Translations under genes and position numbers: made by a program
Part shown: positions 19,771 through 33,000 of the stretch, piece after piece
Position numbering within the stretch: the first letter of the stretch is position 1
Layout: each line of letters opens with the position of its first letter
Source of the DNA: Azorinus chamasolen
Lineage: Eukaryota; Mollusca; Bivalvia; Cardiida; Solecurtidae
DNA: 64,000 bases
Reading direction: 5' to 3'
Assembly (NCBI GenBank): GCA_963576725.1
Contig: OY755247.1
Coordinates: 19,068,957 to 19,132,956 of the forward strand
Notes under the pieces: generated by a model
The model's input: only the letters and a program-made list of their open reading frames with translations
Database searches by the model: none
What the model was told of the DNA's origin: nothing

Positions 19771-20335
19771 TAGCATTCAAAATAAAGAATATTCCAAAAA
19801 AATATATTGGTGGGCCAACTTGATCAGGGCCGACTTGATCCGAGGCCGAGTTCACTCAGGCCCCGGGTTGACCTGAGGCCGAGTTGACTCGGGACCCTTT
19901 CCATAATCTACACCGCGGTCTATGACCCTACCAACGGAAATTGGAAAATTAATTTGGAGAGTCCATTTAGACGTAAAGGTTATGTGGATTTATCAGCAGC
20001 CCGTGAGCCCCATAATGGAAGGCTTATTAAATCGTAACTGCAATGTTGTGAGCCAGCCAGTGCTTTGCGGTTTTGGTCAGTACTAAAACGCTGACATGTA
20101 TATAGGAAACTGCTAAAGGATTAAGTCGGCATTCATATTATATTATGTCAAAGTTTTTATCTTTAGAATCCCAGGGAGCGGTACAGTCGACCCATGGATA
20201 TCTTTTAAGAGACTGCATTCTAGAATTACGTAATTAGTAGTTAGACACGTCGATTATGTTTAAAATTTGAAATACAGAATAGAAAGCGATGTGTAGAAAA
20301 TAAGAAATATAATAGATTTACATCATTAGTTAACC
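19771..20335. other. Unassigned, with short GAGTTGACTCGG-like repeats
   Basis: 19810-19895 has imperfect copies of GGCCGAGTTGACTCGG. The rest (CTTATTAAATCGTAACTGC and so on) shows no frame or repeat that I can name. Confidence 0.4.
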
Positions 20336-21150
20336 TTGTCCCTCTCTGTTTAATAGATATAAGGCTGTTTAACCATTTTAGAAACTAAAAGCAGGTCTAT
20401 CAAATTCCATTAGCAGACAGAGCAGATCCTGATCAGACGTCCGGGATCTGATGAAAATGCGCGAACGTGCGTTTACTTTATGTGAGGGAAAGGGTTAAAA
20501 AACGGGTTAAAAAGGGGGGGGGGGGCTAAAAGTAGTATGCATTTGTATATGGTGGCATATTTCTGACACCACTTAACTATTTAAATTTTATTCTACCTGG
20601 TCTACCTGTTGTCGTGCTCAATTATTATAAACGTTTCCTGCTGTTATCTCACAAAAATACTTCACAAGGATTTAGAAAAGGATATCTATTTTAGACTAGT
20701 TAACAAGAAAGTTTTCGAGAAAAAAATCGCGTTATATGTAATCAGTATTTACATCATGTAGTAAAAGTATATCCATGGCACTAGTTAACATATGCTTGCG
20801 ATTTTGACGAGGTTTTTTTCTTTAAAAAAGAAAACTAGATCTATCAGGTTTTCATGAAAACATTCCTTTTTCCATTAGGTACTTAATTCCATGTATTAGG
20901 GGCGTAAAGTTCTATGCCTTTATTGATGCGGATGTGATAGTCTAGGATGCGATGAACCCAGGTGGAAATATATACAGGTGCATGGGAGCCAAGGTGGGAT
21001 CACTGTGCACAACGTATTTATCACAGGTCAGATCACCATGGAGCCGAAAAAAACAAAACACTGATCAGATTTGTTCACAATGTAATCCAGGGATACGAAA
21101 TACCTGCTTCCTCGCGTGTATCCTTAATGTACGGAAAGTGTCACTGTTTA
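20336..21150. repeat. Damaged type B MITE, then unassigned sequence
   Basis: 20336-20497 keeps AGCAGACAGAGCAGATCC and GTGAGGGAAAGGGTTAA, with the hairpin replaced by ACGTCCGGGATC. A G-run lies at 20515-20526. From 20527 to 21150 I see no supported feature. Confidence 0.45.
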
Positions 21151-21151
21151 T

Positions 21152-21407
21152 TTAACCCCTTCCCTGTTGAATATTCATGTATTAAAATAAGAAAACCATG
21201 AATATGTATCAGCAGAAATTTTATAATAACAAATGTACGCAGGGTTGTATGGTATTGGTAGAAATTGTAGTATCTTTTATACTTCCATAAGCAAACAGAA
21301 CAAACCCTAATCAGACATGCAGCCCCTACATGACGCGGTCGTTTGATTTGGATCTACTCTGCTTGCAAAGACGTGAAAAACGTTTAAATGAGGGAAAGGG
21401 GGGGGGT
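21152..21407 (-). mobile_element. TTAA-type MITE, reverse, worn
   Basis: TTAACCCCTTCCCTGTTG on the left, AAGCAAACAGAACAAACCC in the arm and GAGGGAAAGGGGGGGGG on the right. The hairpin centre is degraded. Confidence 0.6.
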
Positions 21408-21722
21408 AAAATCTGTGTTAGTTGGTATATAGTTTACATTATTGAAACTTCTTAATGTATGATTGTTGTGTTGTTGCTTCTTGTAAAGATAATATCAGTG
21501 ATATACCGGTAATTATGTGTTGGCTTTTGTAATTTTGTTAGTAGTTTGTGTATGAACGTCCATTTCTGCTCAATATGGGCTATACTAACTGGACACCCCA
21601 GAGAGAGAGAAAGAGAGAGAGATAGAGACAGAGAGAAGGGGAGAGACAGACAAAGAGAGAGAGAGAGAAGGGGGGGGGGTACAGATACTTTTGCATTTTT
21701 TTTGTAATTTTGGCTTCAATAC
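21408..21722. repeat. (GA)n microsatellite in unassigned sequence
   Basis: 21601-21670 is GAGAGAGAAAGAGAGAGA-like and ends in a G-run. No other feature is seen. Confidence 0.7.
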
Positions 21723-21917
21723 TACAGTAAAACCCCGCTAATGCGACCACCTAAAATAGGTATAATTATGGGTGCTGGATGCAGGTGGTAGCTTAATGCG
21801 GGACAAAAGTAATGCAGAGCTTTCTGTATTACTTTTGTCCTGCATTAAGCAACCACCTGCTTATTAAGACAGCTATGTTTATTAATTAAGTGGTCGCATT
21901 AGAGGGGTTTTACTGTA
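21723..21917. mobile_element. TA-1 MITE
   Basis: TACAGTAAAACCCCGCTAAT and TTAGAGGGGTTTTACTGTA form the inverted ends with TA at both edges. The arms CAGGTGGTAGCTTAATGC and GCATTAAGCAACCACCTG pair. The hairpin centre is worn. Confidence 0.75.
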
Positions 21918-22100
21918 TAAAGGTACATTAACACCTGTCTTAAGTCATGATCGATGAGAGATCTAATTCTGGATAGCTAAATGCAGGTGCAGACGGCCCC
22001 TATATATCATGTCTGCATTGCTTTGCCCTGCATTAAGCATTCAAGCAATAAATAGTCGCTTAAGACAGACTCTATTGTACACTGTAAGATGGTTCTACTG
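21918..22100. repeat. Decayed TA-1-like copy
   Basis: GCTAAATGCAGGTGC, CAGACGGCCCCTATATATC and GCCCTGCATTAAGCA recall TA-1 arms, but neither end is intact. Confidence 0.4.
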
Positions 22101-22306
22101 TACAGTAAAACCTCTCTATAACGGCCACTAAATTACAAAATATTTTGTGTTAAAGGCAGGTGGCTGCTTAAAGCAAGGTAAAAGTAAAACAGAACGCTCC
22201 TATAGGAGCGTTCTGTTTTACTTTCACCTTGCTTTATGCAGCCATCTGCCCTAAATACCAACTAATTAACACAATTTAGTGGTCGTTATAGAGGGGTTTT
22301 ACTGTA
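22101..22306. mobile_element. TA-1 MITE with exact GCTCCTATAGGAGC core
   Basis: It runs TACAGTAAAACCTCTCTATA ... TATAGAGGGGTTTTACTGTA. The hairpin centre is AACGCTCCTATAGGAGCGTT. The arms AAAGCAAGGTAAAAGTAAAA pair almost fully. Confidence 0.82.
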
Positions 22307-22416
22307 CATTTGAAGATGGATTGATTCAGTGGCATATGAGTGACCTTTAGGCTGCAAATCAAACTGGTGCCTGCTCCAAAACTTAACATTTGTCTCATTC
22401 AAATAACACATTGTTC

Positions 22417-22626
22417 TTAACTATTTGCACGCTAAGTAATGTTTCGTCTGCAACAATTGTCGCCTGCTTCAATTCTTAAAATGAACTTTCATTTCTTTGC
22501 AAAAATATGGTCAAGGTGACAAACAGTTTTGATCCTGATGAGACGCCGCATTATGCGGCGTCTCATCTGGATCAAAACTGTTTGCATAGATAATCACAGT
22601 TTCGCCGCTAGCGTGCAAAGAGTTAA
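22417..22626. mobile_element. TTAA-type MITE, type E
   Basis: It runs TTAACTATTTGCACGCTAAG ... GCTAGCGTGCAAAGAGTTAA. The hairpin GAGACGCCGCATTATGCGGC is set in ACAGTTTTGATCCTGATG arms. Confidence 0.72.
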
Positions 22627-22802
22627 ATCATATTTGCTTTCCAAACGTCAAACAGGTTAGATCCGGGGGAGAATTTGAATTAACAGACGACTGGAAGTGT
22701 TAGTAAAAGGCCTACTGAAAGTTTCGAATTCTGAGGTTTAAAATATTAGTGCCGTGTAACCAATACAAAGGAATGAAAATGATAAACACATTAATCGCCG
22801 TA

Positions 22803-23445
22803 CTACATGTAGAAGAGGTCAAGATCAGGTATTGTGGCGATGTGTGCTGGTAGTCTGTTCCAGAGAGTGGTACAGTAAAACCTCTCTATAACGGCCACTA
22901 AATTACATAAAGTATTTTGTGTTAAAGACAGGTGACTGCTTAAAGCAAGGTGGAAGTAAAACAGAAAGCTCCTATAGGAGCGTTCTGTTTTACTTTCGCC
23001 TTGCTTTAAGTAGCCACCTGCCTTAGATACCAACTATACACAATTTAGTGGCCGTTATAGGGAGGTGTTACTGTATATAGTGTGGGAAGAAAGAGTATTT
23101 TAAGATGGTTAGTAGAAACCGGTAAGGAGAGTGGGTGCATATGTCTAGATGTTGTATTATTTGTGTGTTTGCTAGGTGGGAGACTAAGTTGTGGTAGACC
23201 CTGTAAAACATTAGTTTGACACTAGTGTTTACGAAGTGACCTGTTAGTTCTATGAGTTGAATCTCACAAGAACGTCTCTCTCGGAACCCATGTTGGTATT
23301 CATAAAGACTATTGTTTTCTTTGAGTTATGAGACGAGATATGTGAAGCGACGATGCGTTTCAGAGTTTTAGAAAAAATGCAAGTAAGAGAGATGGGATGG
23401 TAATTTTCTGGGTCACTTTTGTTACAAAAATTGGGCAGGCATACT
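22803..23445 (-). pseudogene. Non-LTR retrotransposon (jockey/CR1-like) reverse transcriptase remnant
   Basis: Minus-strand translation gives ENYHPISLTCIFSKTLKRIV, a frameshift, QHGFRERRSCEIQLIELT, then MFYRVYHNLVSHL, HLDICTHSPYRF and FFPHT. Resuming after a nested MITE it gives TLWNRLPAHIATIPDLD and a stop near 22803. These are RT fingers/palm and the conserved C-terminal tail. Most of the palm with the YxDD motif is deleted. It is a dead copy. Confidence 0.72.
22871..23075. mobile_element. TA-1 MITE nested in the non-LTR remnant
   Basis: TACAGTAAAACCTCTCTATA to TATAGGGAGGTGTTACTGTA, centre AAGCTCCTATAGGAGCGTTC. Removing it and one TA joins the remnant's frame (FFPHT to TLWNRLP), which confirms the TA target. 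Confidence 0.83.
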
Positions 23446-24064
23446 CAGTTGAGTCATTCAGAACAGCATTATAGTCTGATGCCAACAGTCACTAAGCACT
23501 TATCATGTGTACATACTTTTAAATGTAGATAAGCTCAGTATTCCTTTAATTGAAATGTGTTTATACTCGTAGCATTGCGCAATCTACACGACATAATCTT
23601 AAAGGCAGACATTAAGAAGTAGAAGCATACATTGGCCTTGGTCCAATCTTTTGGGATTGTGCCAGAAATTAGTTGGAAATTTAAAACTAATTAAAGCACA
23701 ATATTTATAGTTAGGAGCAAGATCATTGCTTTTCCTCATACAAACGAGTTTTCACGCATTTGCAAACAGAGTAGACCCAGATCAGACGGCTCCTGTAGAC
23801 ACACTGTATATTTCTCTGAGTAGATCAATAAGTAGATCAATAAATCAAAGTAAATTGTCGGATCCAGATCTATCTCGTTTTTGGCCTGTTCTTTATCTAT
23901 GTCGTCAGTACTTTCCAACGCCCTTCGTTATTTTTTCCGTTAGGTGATGTCAGAAATATGTCACCATAGTCAGCTAATGTGTCAGCGTTTTAGTGCGACC
24001 CTTGTTATAGCGTCTAAATCAATAGACGCTCATAGGCAACGCCGGGTCAAACAAAAGCTTGAAA
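23446..24064. other. Upstream of LRRC46; one truncated MITE, no clear promoter
   Basis: 23730-23803 is the left tip of a type B MITE (CCTCATACAAACGAGTTTTC ... ACGGCTCCTGTAGAC). The last 250 bases before the LRRC46 ATG are unique-looking and should hold its promoter and 5'UTR. I see no diagnostic element. Confidence 0.45.
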
Positions 24065-24092
24065 ATGGAAGACGAAACTTTCCAAGAAAAAG
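24065..24092 (+). CDS. LRRC46 exon 1 (coding part)
   Basis: ATG in the context GAAAATGG opens MEDETFQEK, with donor AAAG|GTAAAA and phase 1. It was chosen because the next exon (AA GAA AAA GCT) continues the frame exactly. It is short, so it rests on phase and splice fit. Confidence 0.7.
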
Positions 24093-27000
24093 GTAAAATT
24101 TAGCAAATTTAGAAGCTACATCTATATCTTATAGACTTTCAGAGTCAAAGAAAATTCTTGTTTTGTAAAGCCTGAGAGAAAATTTGTCAGGGAGTTATCT
24201 TATTTAATCTAGAGACTGCAACCTGACAGTCTCTTAACTTTGGACCTGCATTAAGAAATGCACATCGAGAAAGTTTCCAAGAGAAATAGGCTGACTCAAA
24301 CTCTCCTTATATTGAAGTAATTTGTATGGTCCCTTACTCATTTACTAAATAAATACACCTTTCTACGCATTTGCAAACAAAGTAGACCCAGATCAGATGG
24401 CTCCTGTAGGAGCCAACTACTGATCAGAGTCAGCGCTCTGTTTGTTTATGAAATCATTTAGATCAGATTCTTTAGTCGGAACGCCTTTACTTTGCCGGTC
24501 CCCAGAAAAGTACGGGAAAATAGGTCATATTTACTTTATAAAAGAGATGGAGACCCCCGAGTGAGAGACCGATTAAGCTGTTTAATAAAGAGGTTTGACC
24601 CCAAAATCCAGTTCTACGCACCTTTTAATAGTTAGATATATCATTTGGGGGCTGCTGCCCCCAAACCCCCACTAACAACAAGCAGACTTGATTGTAGCGA
24701 ATCCAATGACATCATTTTTTACTAGCGCAAACCAACCAAATGACATCACAGCACTTGCACAGAAAAGTAACATCCAGGGACTGGCAAAGTAAAGGAAACC
24801 CCTTTAGTTTATACCGTGGTCAAAATTTCCTGTGTTCACATACCTGTATAAACAACAGTCCAATTAATATTCATTACCTCATTATTTCTTACATGAATAT
24901 TCAACAGGGAAAGAGTTACTGCACGGTGCATGTACACTAACAATGTTTCCTCCAAGTTATGTCCATCTGAGGAATTTTTAAAGTACAGTACTACACAGAC
25001 ATATATTATATTTCCCTCATATAAATGTGTTTTCACGCATTTGCAAACAGAGTAGACCCCAGATCAGATGGCTCCTAGAGGAGCCATCTGATCAGGGTCT
25101 GCTCTGTTTGCTAATAGAATTTGATAGATCTGTCTCTTTGCATTCTAAAATGTCTACAATGTTCCACCTTCCACATTTCTTTGTAACTATTTTGTTAATG
25201 AATATTCAGTAGGTATTAAAATTTGACCTAAATACAGAACAGGGAAAGGGTTAAAGTTGAGTTCAACTCAGGTTTTTTACAATATACAGGAAATTTTTGT
25301 CAAAGAAGAATCTGTAGAATAAAACCAATTATTATTCCATGTGTCAACATAGCAGACCCTGATCAGATTGTTCCTATAAGAGCCATCTGATCTGTGTCTA
25401 CTCTGTTTGCAAAGGCATAGAAAGGTGTACTACTGTTGTGTCCGGTAATTTTGCGCATCCGGTCATCTTGCACACTCGTATATTTATTGTTGTTTGGTCC
25501 TTAGTTTACAGTCATGGGTGAAAATTTCAACAAACCGAATAATTTGGACTTACTCTGAACTCAGCTGAACTACTCCAGCAATGTAATTTAAAAATAGTAT
25601 CTGTCAAACCTGCTTGTTTATATATTTTGTCATCCTAATTACTTATGCATAAACACGCCCACTGACCTATTTTCCAATGAGTGCTAGTGTGTAACAATTA
25701 TTTCAGAATTGTGTGTCCAGTCAGAAGGAATGATCAATATAACACCTTTTTAAAACAATATTCCAAGTGCTAAAATATTATTCAATCTCATATTCCCCAT
25801 GCAAATATCATGTGCGCAAGATCACCGGACAGTTGAATGCTGGGATAAAACATGGTGGTATAATATGCATGTTTACACTGTTGTACTTAGTGGTTCAAAC
25901 AGTAATTTCCAAAAAAATGTTCATGTCATTATATGCCTGGTAGGTATTTGTAAACAGATAAATAATAATCAAAAAATTGCATCGCTTTGATCTGTAATAA
26001 ATAAACTGATAAATGCTTAGGTGCGCAAGAAGATCTGACAGCATCATATTAAGCTGTTGCGTGTCTTTAACCCATTCCCTCATATTGACGACTTTTGACG
26101 ACTCTGTAAAAGTCACTTTGTGAAACCATTGTGATAAATAGAGCATTTGCTCCTATAGGAGCAAATGCTCTATTTATCACAATAGTTTCAAACTAAAAAA
26201 TTCTAAAATTTTCCTTTTCTCTAGTTAATGCTCCTTTTCAGTAGATTTATTAAAAGAAGTTGTATCTAAAAAAAAGCCTATGATGGAATGGGTTAAAGAT
26301 ATGTGCAGTGGTAAATTTTAGAGCAATTCTGTATTACACAATTTCGAAGGGTGTTCAGTGCTTCAGTGGGTGTTTATTTGACATATTTCAACTAATCAAG
26401 ACTAATGCCTTTGTAGCGATTACTGAAGTTTGTCAAAATTTATAGTGTCTGCGATAATGCTTATATACGAGGGGTGATTGATAAGTTCGAGGAATTGCTT
26501 TATTACTGAAACATATGGAATAGAAAACGAAAAAACAAAATACCTCACGAGATACGTTTACTCACGACTGACATAGAGTTCAAATATTATTTGGATACAC
26601 TGAACAATAAAGTTTACATGAAACATTGAACAACAGCACTATGCAGTACTTGAAGCACGCCGACGTCAACGTTGCGTAAAGATGACGTTACCCATACGTC
26701 AAAATCTAGTGTTCGATTAACGTTTTCGACTTAATCACCACCTGTGGCCACACACATTTTATGTCTATGTACCCATCGGACAAATTTTACCTTAAACCAA
26801 TAATCACTGAATAAGGAAATTACTTTACATGCCTTGTTGCGTAATTCTAAAGAGGTTCTAAACCGTTGGCATCTAAGTTCCTTCTTTAGATCAGGGAACA
26901 GACGAATGTCCAAGGGGGTAAATTTCGTCATCAAAACTGAGATTCTACCATCCCTAAATCGCTTGTGGCCAATTTGTAGAAAAATGTTTATCCACAGGTT

Positions 27001-30000
27001 GGTAATGTATCCGGGTTTTTAATTTTTCTACCGGTGAAAGTACGAGTCCCACACACAATTTGACAACCGCACACAACTCAATGTCGTCTGTTGACGTCAT
27101 GCGCCGTTTTAAAACACCGCTGTGAGATAACCGTCCAACATGACGTCTTCAAATGTTCCGGAAATGACGTCGAAACGTCAGGCTAACACGTACAGTTGCG
27201 TTCAGGTCAAATTTGCACTATATTTTACTGCGCACTAGCATATTTAATGAATTCAGAATATGTGAAATAACAGCGTGCTTCAAGTCACCGAACAGTGGTT
27301 TCTATGGATACCATTTATTCTTCTTAAGTGTAAATTATCTATTCACCTACCTCATAATGAAAGAGGAAAAAATTTGTTGTACTTGAAAACAAGTTTTCAT
27401 GGGTTTTGATAAAGAAATAAATTCTTGAGAGGAGAATTCCGCGAATTTATCAATCAGCCCTCGTATTTGATGTATTTAACTCAGATATGCTATCTAGATT
27501 CTCATAAAGGATGTGTGTTATTATGTATGCAACTTATTCAAGCTGACATTCTTTTGAAAGATTTATGATGTACATAGTTAGCTTAGCATGGTTATGGTAT
27601 CAAAATATTTGATGTATTATAATGTACAGTAAAACCTCTCTATAACGGACACTAAATTAAGTCAAATATTTTGTGTTAAAGGCAGGTGACTGCTTCAAGC
27701 AAGTTGAAAGTAAAACAGAACGCTCCTATAGGAGCGTTCTGTTTTACTTTCACCTTGCTTTAAGCAACCACCTGCCCTAAATACCAACTAATTAACACAA
27801 TTTAGTGGCTGTTATAGAGAGGTTTTACTGTAATTACTAAATCAACATTTATGTGAATCATTGAGTAGCAATGATTGTGATAACTTTTTGTGACTCTCTC
27901 TGTCATGCCAATATTAGCAACTTGACCACAATTGAAATTTTTATAAGGAAAATGTTTTTCCTTTTTTGTGTTATCCTCGGTATTTGCGCATTTCATGCTC
28001 CTTGTTGTTATTGCCATGTGATGTGCACTTTTTACCAGAATAAATCTACATGTATCTATCTAAGTATTGGTCCCTTTATTGATAGCTGAGAATATTGCGG
28101 TTACCACTAGATGACTGGACCTCCTATATGAGCCCATTTTGAGTATTATAAGGATGGTGAATTGTTTTTGATGCATGGTAGCTCTCTGCCTGTGAATTTC
28201 AGGGTTGTTTTGTTTTGAATTTTCAGAAGAAAAAGCTGTCCGATTGTCATTACATCTTATAGTGAAGCGACATTTACCCCCAGGAGCTGAAAAATGGGAC
28301 CAGGAAAAAATGTATGTAGCCAGTCTCATTAACCCCTTCCTTTTCATACCTATGCAAGCAGGGTAGACCTAGATCAGATGCCTCCTATAGGAGCCATCTG
28401 ACAAGGGTCTGCTCTGTTTGCTTAACCCTGTCCAAGATTTATTCAAGATTTTATCACCTCATTAATAATCATGGACAGAATGAAAAAAAATTAACATGGA
28501 AAGGGGATTTTTAGTTAGTTCAACAAATTCCATAAGCAAACAGAGCAGACCCTGGTAAGACGACTCCTGCAAGAGGTGTCTGATCTGGGTCTACTCCATT
28601 TGCAATGGCATGAAAAATCATTTATATGAGGGAAAGGGCTATAAATAGCCTAGTATAGATCTGTTTCTGCAGTTTCTGTCAAGTTGAAAAAAATCCTTAT
28701 CCATGTTCAACTAGAACTATCACTAAAGGTGATGAATACCCCCACACGGCAGCCTTGATTGCAAATCCAAGTTTTGAACATGTAACAGGACCAAATAACA
28801 AAAATACCCAAAGTTCAAATAGAGAAAATTCTGTAATGGCTAACACCAAACACAGGAAAATTGTGTCTTGCAAATATACTATTCGTGTTTAGTATGTATG
28901 GTAAGTATCAATTTAATAAGTTTGAAAATGAAGGAGGAGTTTGTGACACCAACTCCCCATGTTTCATGCAAAAATGACAAAAAATATTCAAAGTTCAGGG
29001 GGGGGATAATTCTACAATGGCTAACTGTAAACACATGAAAATTGTGTCTTGCGCATCTGCTATTTGTGACTATTACGTATCCCAAATATAAATTCAGTAA
29101 CTTTAAAACTGAAGGAGGAGTTTGTGACACCAACTCCCCATATTACAAGCCAAAACAAGTATCAAGTGAATCAGGTTGAGAGTGAAGGAGTTCAAAGTAC
29201 AGGATTTTGCCTGCCAATTTCAAGACCAATTTCAAGGACAAAGGTCAAGGTCAGGGTCACAGAGACCTGAAATTTGTGTCTTGCACATCTACTACTCCTG
29301 AGTAATATTTATGCCAAGTATCAAGTGAATCAGGTTGAAATTGAAGGAGGAGTTCAAAGTACAAGATTTTGCCTGCCAATTTCAAGGCCAAAGGTCAAGG
29401 TCAAGGTCACAGAGACCTGAAATTTGTGTCTTGCACATCTACTACTCCTGAGTAACATTTATGCCAAGTATCAAGTGAATCAGGTTGAAAGTGAAGGAGG
29501 AGTTCGCCGTACAAGATTTTGCCTGCCAATTTTAAGACCAATTTCAAGGCCAAAGGTCAAGGTCACAGAGATTTGAAATTTGTGTCTTGCACATATACTA
29601 CTCCTGAGTAACATTTATGCCAAGTATCAAGTGAATCAGGTTGAAAGTGAAGGAGGAGTTCAAAGTACAAGATTTTGCCTGCCAATTTCAAGACCAATTT
29701 CAAGGCCAAAGGTCAAGGTCACAGAGACCTGAAATTTGTGTCTTGCACATCTACTACTCCTGAGTAACATTTATGCCAAGTATCAAGTGAATCAGGTTGA
29801 AATTGAAGGAGGAGTTCAAAGTACAAGATTTTGACTGCCAATTTCAAGACCAATTTCAAGGCCAAAGGTCAAGGTCAATGTCACGGAGACCTGAAATTTG
29901 TGTCTTGCACATCTACTACTCCTGAGTAACATTTATGCCAAGTATCAAGTGAATCAGGTTGAAAGTGAAGGAGGAGTTCAAAGTACAAGATTTTACCTGC

Positions 30001-33000
30001 CAATTTCAAGACCAATTTCAAGGCCAAAGTCAAGGTCACAGAGACCTGAAATTTGTGTCTTGCACATCTACTACTCCTGATTAACAATTATGCCAAGTGT
30101 CAAGTGAATCAGGTTGAAACTGAAGGAGGAGTTCGCCGTACAAGATTTTGCAGACAGACCGCACGACCGACCGACCACCCGCCCGCCCGACCGACCGACA
30201 GGCTGATTCCAGTATACCCCCCTCAAACTCTGTTTGTGGGGGTATAATTAAATGATTAGGTTCATGAATATTCAAAGTGATGAAATGTTTAATTAATATT
30301 GAATAAGACATTTAAGACATTGTTTATATACGGTATGTGTATAGCCATTGTTGATTTAACAATATGTGTAGAGAAATTATTTATATATGTGTATAGACAT
30401 TGTTTATGTATGTTTATAGACGTTATTTATATATGTGTATATACATTGTTTATATATGTGTATGGACATTTTTTTATGTATGTGTACAGACATTGTTTAT
30501 ATTATGTGTATAGACATTGTTTATGTATGTGTATAGACAATATTATGTTTGTGTACATACAATGTTTATACATGTGTATAGACATTGTGTGTATAGACAT
30601 TGCTTATGTATATGTATAGACATTGTTTATATATTGTGTCTATGGACATTGTGTGTATACATTGTTTATGTATGTGTATAGACATTGTGTGTATAGGCAT
30701 TGCTTATGTATATGTATAGACATTGTTTATATATTATGTCTATAGACGTTGATTGTAAAGCCATTGTTTTTATATACATGTATGTGTATAGACACTGTTT
30801 ATGTATGTGTATAGACATTGTTTATATATGTGTATAGACATTGTTTATGTATGTGTATAGACATTGTTTATATATGTGTATAGACATTGTTTGTATAGAC
30901 ATTGTTTATGTATGTGTAGACATTGTTTATTATAGACATTGTTATGTATGTGTAGACATTGTTTATGTATGTGTATAGACATTGTTTATGTATGTGTAGA
31001 CATTGTTTATGTATGTGTATAGACATTGTTTATGTATGTGTATTGACATTGTTATGTATGTGTATAGACATTGTTTATGTATATATTTCTTTTGTAGGTT
31101 GGAGGCTTTAAACAAGATTACTCATTTGAGATTAGACAGAGAGAAAATTGGAGAAATAGACAATCTGGAACTGCTTGGTGACAAAGTAACAAATCTGTAC
31201 ATGCAATGTGTAAGTGAAATGATTATACCAGTACATGTGCATGTAGAATCAGTTGAGCCATGCAAACAGTGTAGACCTAGATCAGCTGCTATATTAACTC
31301 TTTACTCCACAGAGTCAACTTTTGTACATTTGCAAACAGAGTAGACCTAGTCATAAGGTGTCTCTTTGAGGGAAAGGGTTAAACAATAAACAAAAAGAAA
31401 TCTATTTTAGGGTCTTTAAGGCAGGTGGTGGCATTGACATCTGCATGCGGTGATACCATTAATTGATATATTTACTACGTTTAAGTTTAATTTAACCCTT
31501 TAATCCATGAATATTCGTGTAAGAAATAATGATGTCATTAATATATAATTAGATTAATTTGTTATAATAGCACATGGACACAGGAATGTTTGACAATTGC
31601 AGAAATTGTACGATCTTATCTATATTATATCATAAACAAATGGAGCAGACCCTGATCATACAGCTAAATAATTATACTGAATATTTTATTTCATTAACCC
31701 TTCCCTTGCTATTCATGTCAATATACCTACCTGTAAATAGGGAAGACCCAGATGAGACAGCTCCTGTAGGAGCTGTCTCATCAGGGTCTGCCCTATTTAC
31801 AAGTTGATTGTGCAACCAGTGGACTCCATAGCAGTGATTGCACAGCGAAATATGTGTACACAGTGAAGATAATGTAATTATACAACAGGGCATAGGTAAA
31901 GAAGGAGAAATGCATTTTAAAATTCAGCAAGAGAAGGGTTAATATTTCTTTCTTTTTTTTTTTCAGAATCGTATTGAAAGAATTGAGAATCTTGAATGTT
32001 TGAAAAACCTTTCCTTCATCACATTAGCCAATAACAGAATCAAAACAATAGAAAACCTCACCATTTTACAAAAACTGGTGTTCCTTGATTTGTCAGAAAA
32101 TCTGATATCAAAGGTAGATGTTGGTAAGTCGACTCTTTAAATACATGTACACCATTTATCCTTTACTCCATGAATATTCATGTAAGAAATGCTGACATCA
32201 TGATAATTAATTAGATTAATTTTTAAAATGGCATGTTAACAGATGAGTTTTTGCCGAAGTAGAAACTATAGAATCAGATCTATATTATTCCATGAGCAAA
32301 CAGAGCAGATCCTGATCAGACGGCTCCTATAGAAGCCGTCCGATCTGGGTCTACTCTGTTTGCAAAAGTGTAGAAAGGCGTATTTATGGAGGAAAGGGAT
32401 AATTTGCATAGATAACCTGTAAAGTTGTGTTGCCTTCACTGCATTTTTCCAATTACATGTAATTTGTGTGCCAATAATTTGACAACTTTATAGCATTTTA
32501 TGATGACTCTCATTTCTAGCTTGGATCCAGTTTCTAAGATCTGAGCTGTTTAACAATAGGCCAGGAATTTCTGTACAAAACTGAGTGAAATTAATTTGGG
32601 AAGTACTTCAATAGATGGCATTTTTTATTTTATATAAAGGTTAAAACCCCAAACGATACAGTAACTAAATCTTGTACAGTAAAAACCCTCTAAACCGGAC
32701 ATTCAATTTAGTATCAATATCACTCTTGGAGATAGGTGGCAGCTTAATGCAGGGTGACAGTCTGTCAGGATGCTAGGTGATGCCCCAATGACAAGACCCA
32801 GCTTCAGACCTTTTTAAATATTTCGGGCGTTCCGTGAGGTGACAATGTCTTGAGCCAAACACAGCACAAGGTTTAAAACTATAAAATTGATGTGGCTGGG
32901 CTATGCTAGCCGGAGATGAATATATGGTGTTCTGAGGCTACTTTGCCTGAGACGAACACTATGAAAACATGAAATTATATACAAAAACCTATGTTATGGT

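Noticed and set aside
20940..21201. Possible exon (67-79 codon frames)
   Set aside because: No family match on either strand, no convincing splice pair, and the right part enters a MITE.
27871..28089. 72-codon hydrophobic frame before LRRC46 exon 2
   Set aside because: No splice context, no family and no start context; consistent with AT-rich chance.
30299..30619. 106-codon frame on the plus strand
   Set aside because: It is pure translation of the 21 bp minisatellite.
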